Origin: Flavivirga aquimarina
GTDB lineage: Bacteria; Bacteroidota; Bacteroidia; Flavobacteriales; Flavobacteriaceae
Assembly: GCF_030540835.1 (NCBI RefSeq)
Contig: NZ_JAUOEK010000184.1
Coordinates: forward strand, 434,001 to 498,000
Length of the DNA: 64,000 nt
Direction of reading: 5' to 3'
A program made the translations under genes and the position numbers. Positions 61,625 to 64,000 of this stretch are shown here, piece after piece; positions within the stretch are counted from its first letter, which is position 1, and the number at the start of each line of letters is the position of its first letter. The notes under the pieces are model-generated. The model did not search any database and had not been told where the DNA came from. It worked only from the letters and a program-made list of their open reading frames with translations.

Positions 61625-64000
61625 TTAGTCAATATTGAAAACTGCATCAATCACAGATCGTTGTCTTCTTTTATCTCGTGTGCTAGATCCTGGTGCTGGT
61701 ACCGAACTATATGGTCGCGAAGCTACTTCTAATTTAACCAAATCCATACGTTGCACCATAAAACTCCAAGCTCCCATATTTTTAGGCTCTTCTTGTGCCC
61801 AAACATATTTTTCTACATTTGGATATTTATTTATAACGTCCTGTATATGTTCTAAATGTAATGGGAATAATTGCTCAATTCTTACTAAAGCAACATCATC
61901 TCTTTCTAATAATTCTCTTTCTGCCAATAAATCGTAATAGAATTTACCAGTACAGAAAACTAATTTTTTTACGTTTTTAGGAGCAATCGTATCATCAATA
62001 ACTTCTTCAAATTTACCAGTTGCCAATTCATTCATTGATGACACAGCTTTTGGATGACGCAATAAACTTTTAGGTGTAAATACTACTAATGGTTTTCTAA
62101 AATCGCGTTTCATCTGACGACGCAATAAGTGAAAAAAGTTTGCAGGTGTTGAGCAATCTGCAACAATCATATTATCTTCACCACACAATTGTAGATAACG
62201 TTCTATTCTAGCTGATGAATGCTCGGAACCTTGTCCTTCATATCCATGAGGTAATAAAACAACAATACCATTTTGAGACTTCCATTTATCTTCTGCTGCA
62301 GATAGGTATTGGTCGAAAATAATCTGTGCGCCATTACTAAAATCACCAAACTGGGCTTCCCAGATAGTTAACGTATTTGGATTGGCCATGGCATAACCAT
62401 AATCGAAACCAAGGACACCATACTCAGATAAAAAGGAATTGTAAATATCCATATTACCTTTATTCTCCGAGTTTGTATTTAATAAGTTTATACGTTCTTC
62501 AGATATTTCATCGCGTAAAATAGCGTGACGGTGACTAAATGTTCCACGCTCTACATCCTGACCTGAAATACGTACATTGAAACCTTCTTCCAACAAACTA
62601 CCATAAGCTAATGTTTCTGCCATTCCCCAATCTAGTGTATCGGTTTCAAAAACCATTTTTTTACGTCCGTCAAGAATTCTTTCTGCTTTACGTAAAAACT
62701 TAACCCCTTCTGGAACTGTTGATACTATTTTTGAAATACCTTCCAATTTATTTTTTGGATACGTTGTTTCTACTCTTTCAAGCATACCTTCTATCCCTTT
62801 GCGATTAAAAGCAGACCAACGTTCTTGCATAAACTCTCTAACCTTAGAAGACTCTGCCTTCTTAGATTTAGCATATTCTTTTTCTAATGTGTCTTTAAAA
62901 TCTGCAATAATTTTATCTACATAGGCTTTATCGACGGCATTTTCTGCAATTAACTTTTCTGAATATATTTTAAACGGATTAGGGTGTTTTGATATATGTT
63001 TATATAGATTTGGTTGTGTAAAACGAGGTTCGTCACCTTCATTATGACCATATTTACGATATCCCAATAAATCTATATATACATCTTTTTTATAGTGCAT
63101 TCTATATTCTAAAGCCATTTCCACAGCATGAACTACGGCTTCAGCATCATCAGAGTTAACATGTAAAACCGGTGATAAGGTTACCTTAGCAACATCGGTA
63201 CAATAAGTACTAGATCGCGCATCTAAATAATTAGTGGTAAAACCTACCTGGTTATTAACCACTATATGAATGGTGCCTCCTGTTTTATACCCATTTAGTT
63301 GGCTCATTTGGCTTACTTCATAGGCAACTCCTTGACCTGCAATAGCAGCATCTCCATGTACAATAATTGGTACTATTTTTGAGTTATCGCCATCATAATC
63401 ACTATCAATCTTTGCACGTGTAATCCCTTCAGCAACGGGAGCAACAGTTTCTAAGTGTGATGGATTTGGAACCAAATTCATCTTAATACTCTTTCCGTTT
63501 TGATAGGTTTTATCTAGGGTTAAACCTAAATGATATTTTACATCACCGTCAATATTTTCGTCTTCGAAATCTTTACCGTCAAATTCGCTAAAAAGTTCAT
63601 TAAGCGGTTTTCTAAAAATATTAACCAATGTACTTAAACGACCACGATGCGCCATTCCTAAAACACATTCTTTTACTCCGTATTTTTCTACCGAATAAAA
63701 AAGCACATTACTAATAGCTGGTATTAAAGATTCTCCTCCTTCTAAAGAAAAACGTTTTTGCCCCACATATTTGGTTTGCAAAAAGTTTTCGAACGTAACA
63801 GCTTGATTTAATTTAGATAAAATATATTTTTTAATTTCAACCGAATACTCAGGATGATTATCATTTTTATTTAGCCGTTCCTGCCACCATTTAATAACCT
63901 CTGGGTTACGTAAATACATATACTCAACACCAATGGAATCACAGTAAATCCTCTCTAAATGAGTAATTATTTCACGTAATGTTTTTGCACCAATGCCTAA
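61625..64000 (-). CDS. odhA: 2-oxoglutarate dehydrogenase E1 component (partial)
   Basis: Thiamine-diphosphate-dependent E1 subunit of the TCA-cycle complex. The gene continues past the window end: before the internal Met at 63919 the frame remains open and coding to 64000 (TLREIITHLERIYCDSIGVEY, a normal OdhA segment). At least 791 of the roughly 920 residues are present. Landmarks are FLQTKYVGQKRFSLEGGESLIP, the thiamine-binding HGDAAIAGQGVAYEV and QVGFTTN, and LPHGYEGQGSEHSSARIERYLQLC near the C-terminal half. First gene of odhA-odhB. Confidence 0.96.
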   Translation of the reverse strand, partial: LGIGAKTLREIITHLERIYCDSIGVEYMYLRNPEVIKWWQERLNKNDNHPEYSVEIKKYILSKLNQAVTFENFLQTKYVGQKRFSLEGGESLIPAISNVLFYSVEKYGVKECVLGMAHRGRLSTLVNIFRKPLNELFSEFDGKDFEDENIDGDVKYHLGLTLDKTYQNGKSIKMNLVPNPSHLETVAPVAEGITRAKIDSDYDGDNSKIVPIIVHGDAAIAGQGVAYEVSQMSQLNGYKTGGTIHIVVNNQVGFTTNYLDARSSTYCTDVAKVTLSPVLHVNSDDAEAVVHAVEMALEYRMHYKKDVYIDLLGYRKYGHNEGDEPRFTQPNLYKHISKHPNPFKIYSEKLIAENAVDKAYVDKIIADFKDTLEKEYAKSKKAESSKVREFMQERWSAFNRKGIEGMLERVETTYPKNKLEGISKIVSTVPEGVKFLRKAERILDGRKKMVFETDTLDWGMAETLAYGSLLEEGFNVRISGQDVERGTFSHRHAILRDEISEERINLLNTNSENKGNMDIYNSFLSEYGVLGFDYGYAMANPNTLTIWEAQFGDFSNGAQIIFDQYLSAAEDKWKSQNGIVVLLPHGYEGQGSEHSSARIERYLQLCGEDNMIVADCSTPANFFHLLRRQMKRDFRKPLVVFTPKSLLRHPKAVSSMNELATGKFEEVIDDTIAPKNVKKLVFCTGKFYYDLLAERELLERDDVALVRIEQLFPLHLEHIQDVINKYPNVEKYVWAQEEPKNMGAWSFMVQRMDLVKLEVASRPYSSVPAPGSSTRDKRRQRSVIDAVFNID

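Overview
The window is AT-rich chromosomal DNA from a member of the Bacteroidota, almost certainly a marine-type Flavobacteriaceae. The indications are an alternative complex III operon, a type IX secretion C-terminal sorting domain, PorT-like, DUF5686 and DUF2723 proteins, a YgiQ-type radical SAM protein, flavobacterial surface-lipoprotein signals, and promoters of the Bacteroidota type (TTG/TTTG, about 19 nt, TAnnTTTG). No phage, plasmid, CRISPR or ribosomal RNA genes were seen. Both window ends cut genes: actD on the left and the 2-oxoglutarate dehydrogenase E1 gene on the right.

Layout. 1-6.5 kb: leftward alternative complex III operon (multiheme cytochrome, ActB, ActC, ActD). 6.7-13 kb: a SPOR protein, an overlapping 47-residue membrane peptide, the rimP-nusA-infB operon with an attenuator-like hairpin just before rimP, and a universal stress protein. 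13-25.7 kb: a 1015-residue type IX-secreted propeller/phytase-like protein, tRNA-Gln, a DUF2723 O-glycosyltransferase-like protein with a polysaccharide deacetylase, a cysteine-less thioredoxin-fold protein, a metallophosphoesterase and polA. 25.7-32.1 kb is a worn, repeat-rich stretch: a DUF559 nuclease between nested palindromic repeats, a decayed copy of the ygiQ 3' end, a YceI-porin-YceI cluster, ygiQ itself, and a DUF3179 gene remnant. 32.1-44.9 kb: translation and housekeeping genes (rplM-rpsI, rpsB, tsf, pyrH, frr, asnS, rpoN) with an RND/MMPL exporter and outer-membrane proteins. 44.9-49.4 kb: ExbB/ExbD energiser operon, tRNA-Ser, asparaginase, TatD. 60.4-64 kb: odhA-odhB of the TCA cycle.

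The most interesting region is 49.5-60.3 kb. A sigma-70-family factor and a membrane-anchored TPR protein (likely anti-sigma) lie divergently from a set of envelope genes. Three transcription units there share one promoter-like arrangement, GGGTAACA-17 nt-ATATAA/ATTTAA. They are a secreted protein with an internal repeat, a probable surface lipoprotein, and an operon encoding a 33-residue membrane peptide, a PKD/outer-membrane protein, a TPR-CHAT protease-like protein and a retropepsin-like protease. A LuxR-type response regulator follows, then two tandemly duplicated sRNA-like units and a second 33-residue membrane peptide with its own terminator. I infer an envelope-associated, sigma-controlled protease system. 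Its function is unknown and the sigma-promoter link is untested.

All calls rest on reading the sequence and recalled family knowledge. No database search was run.
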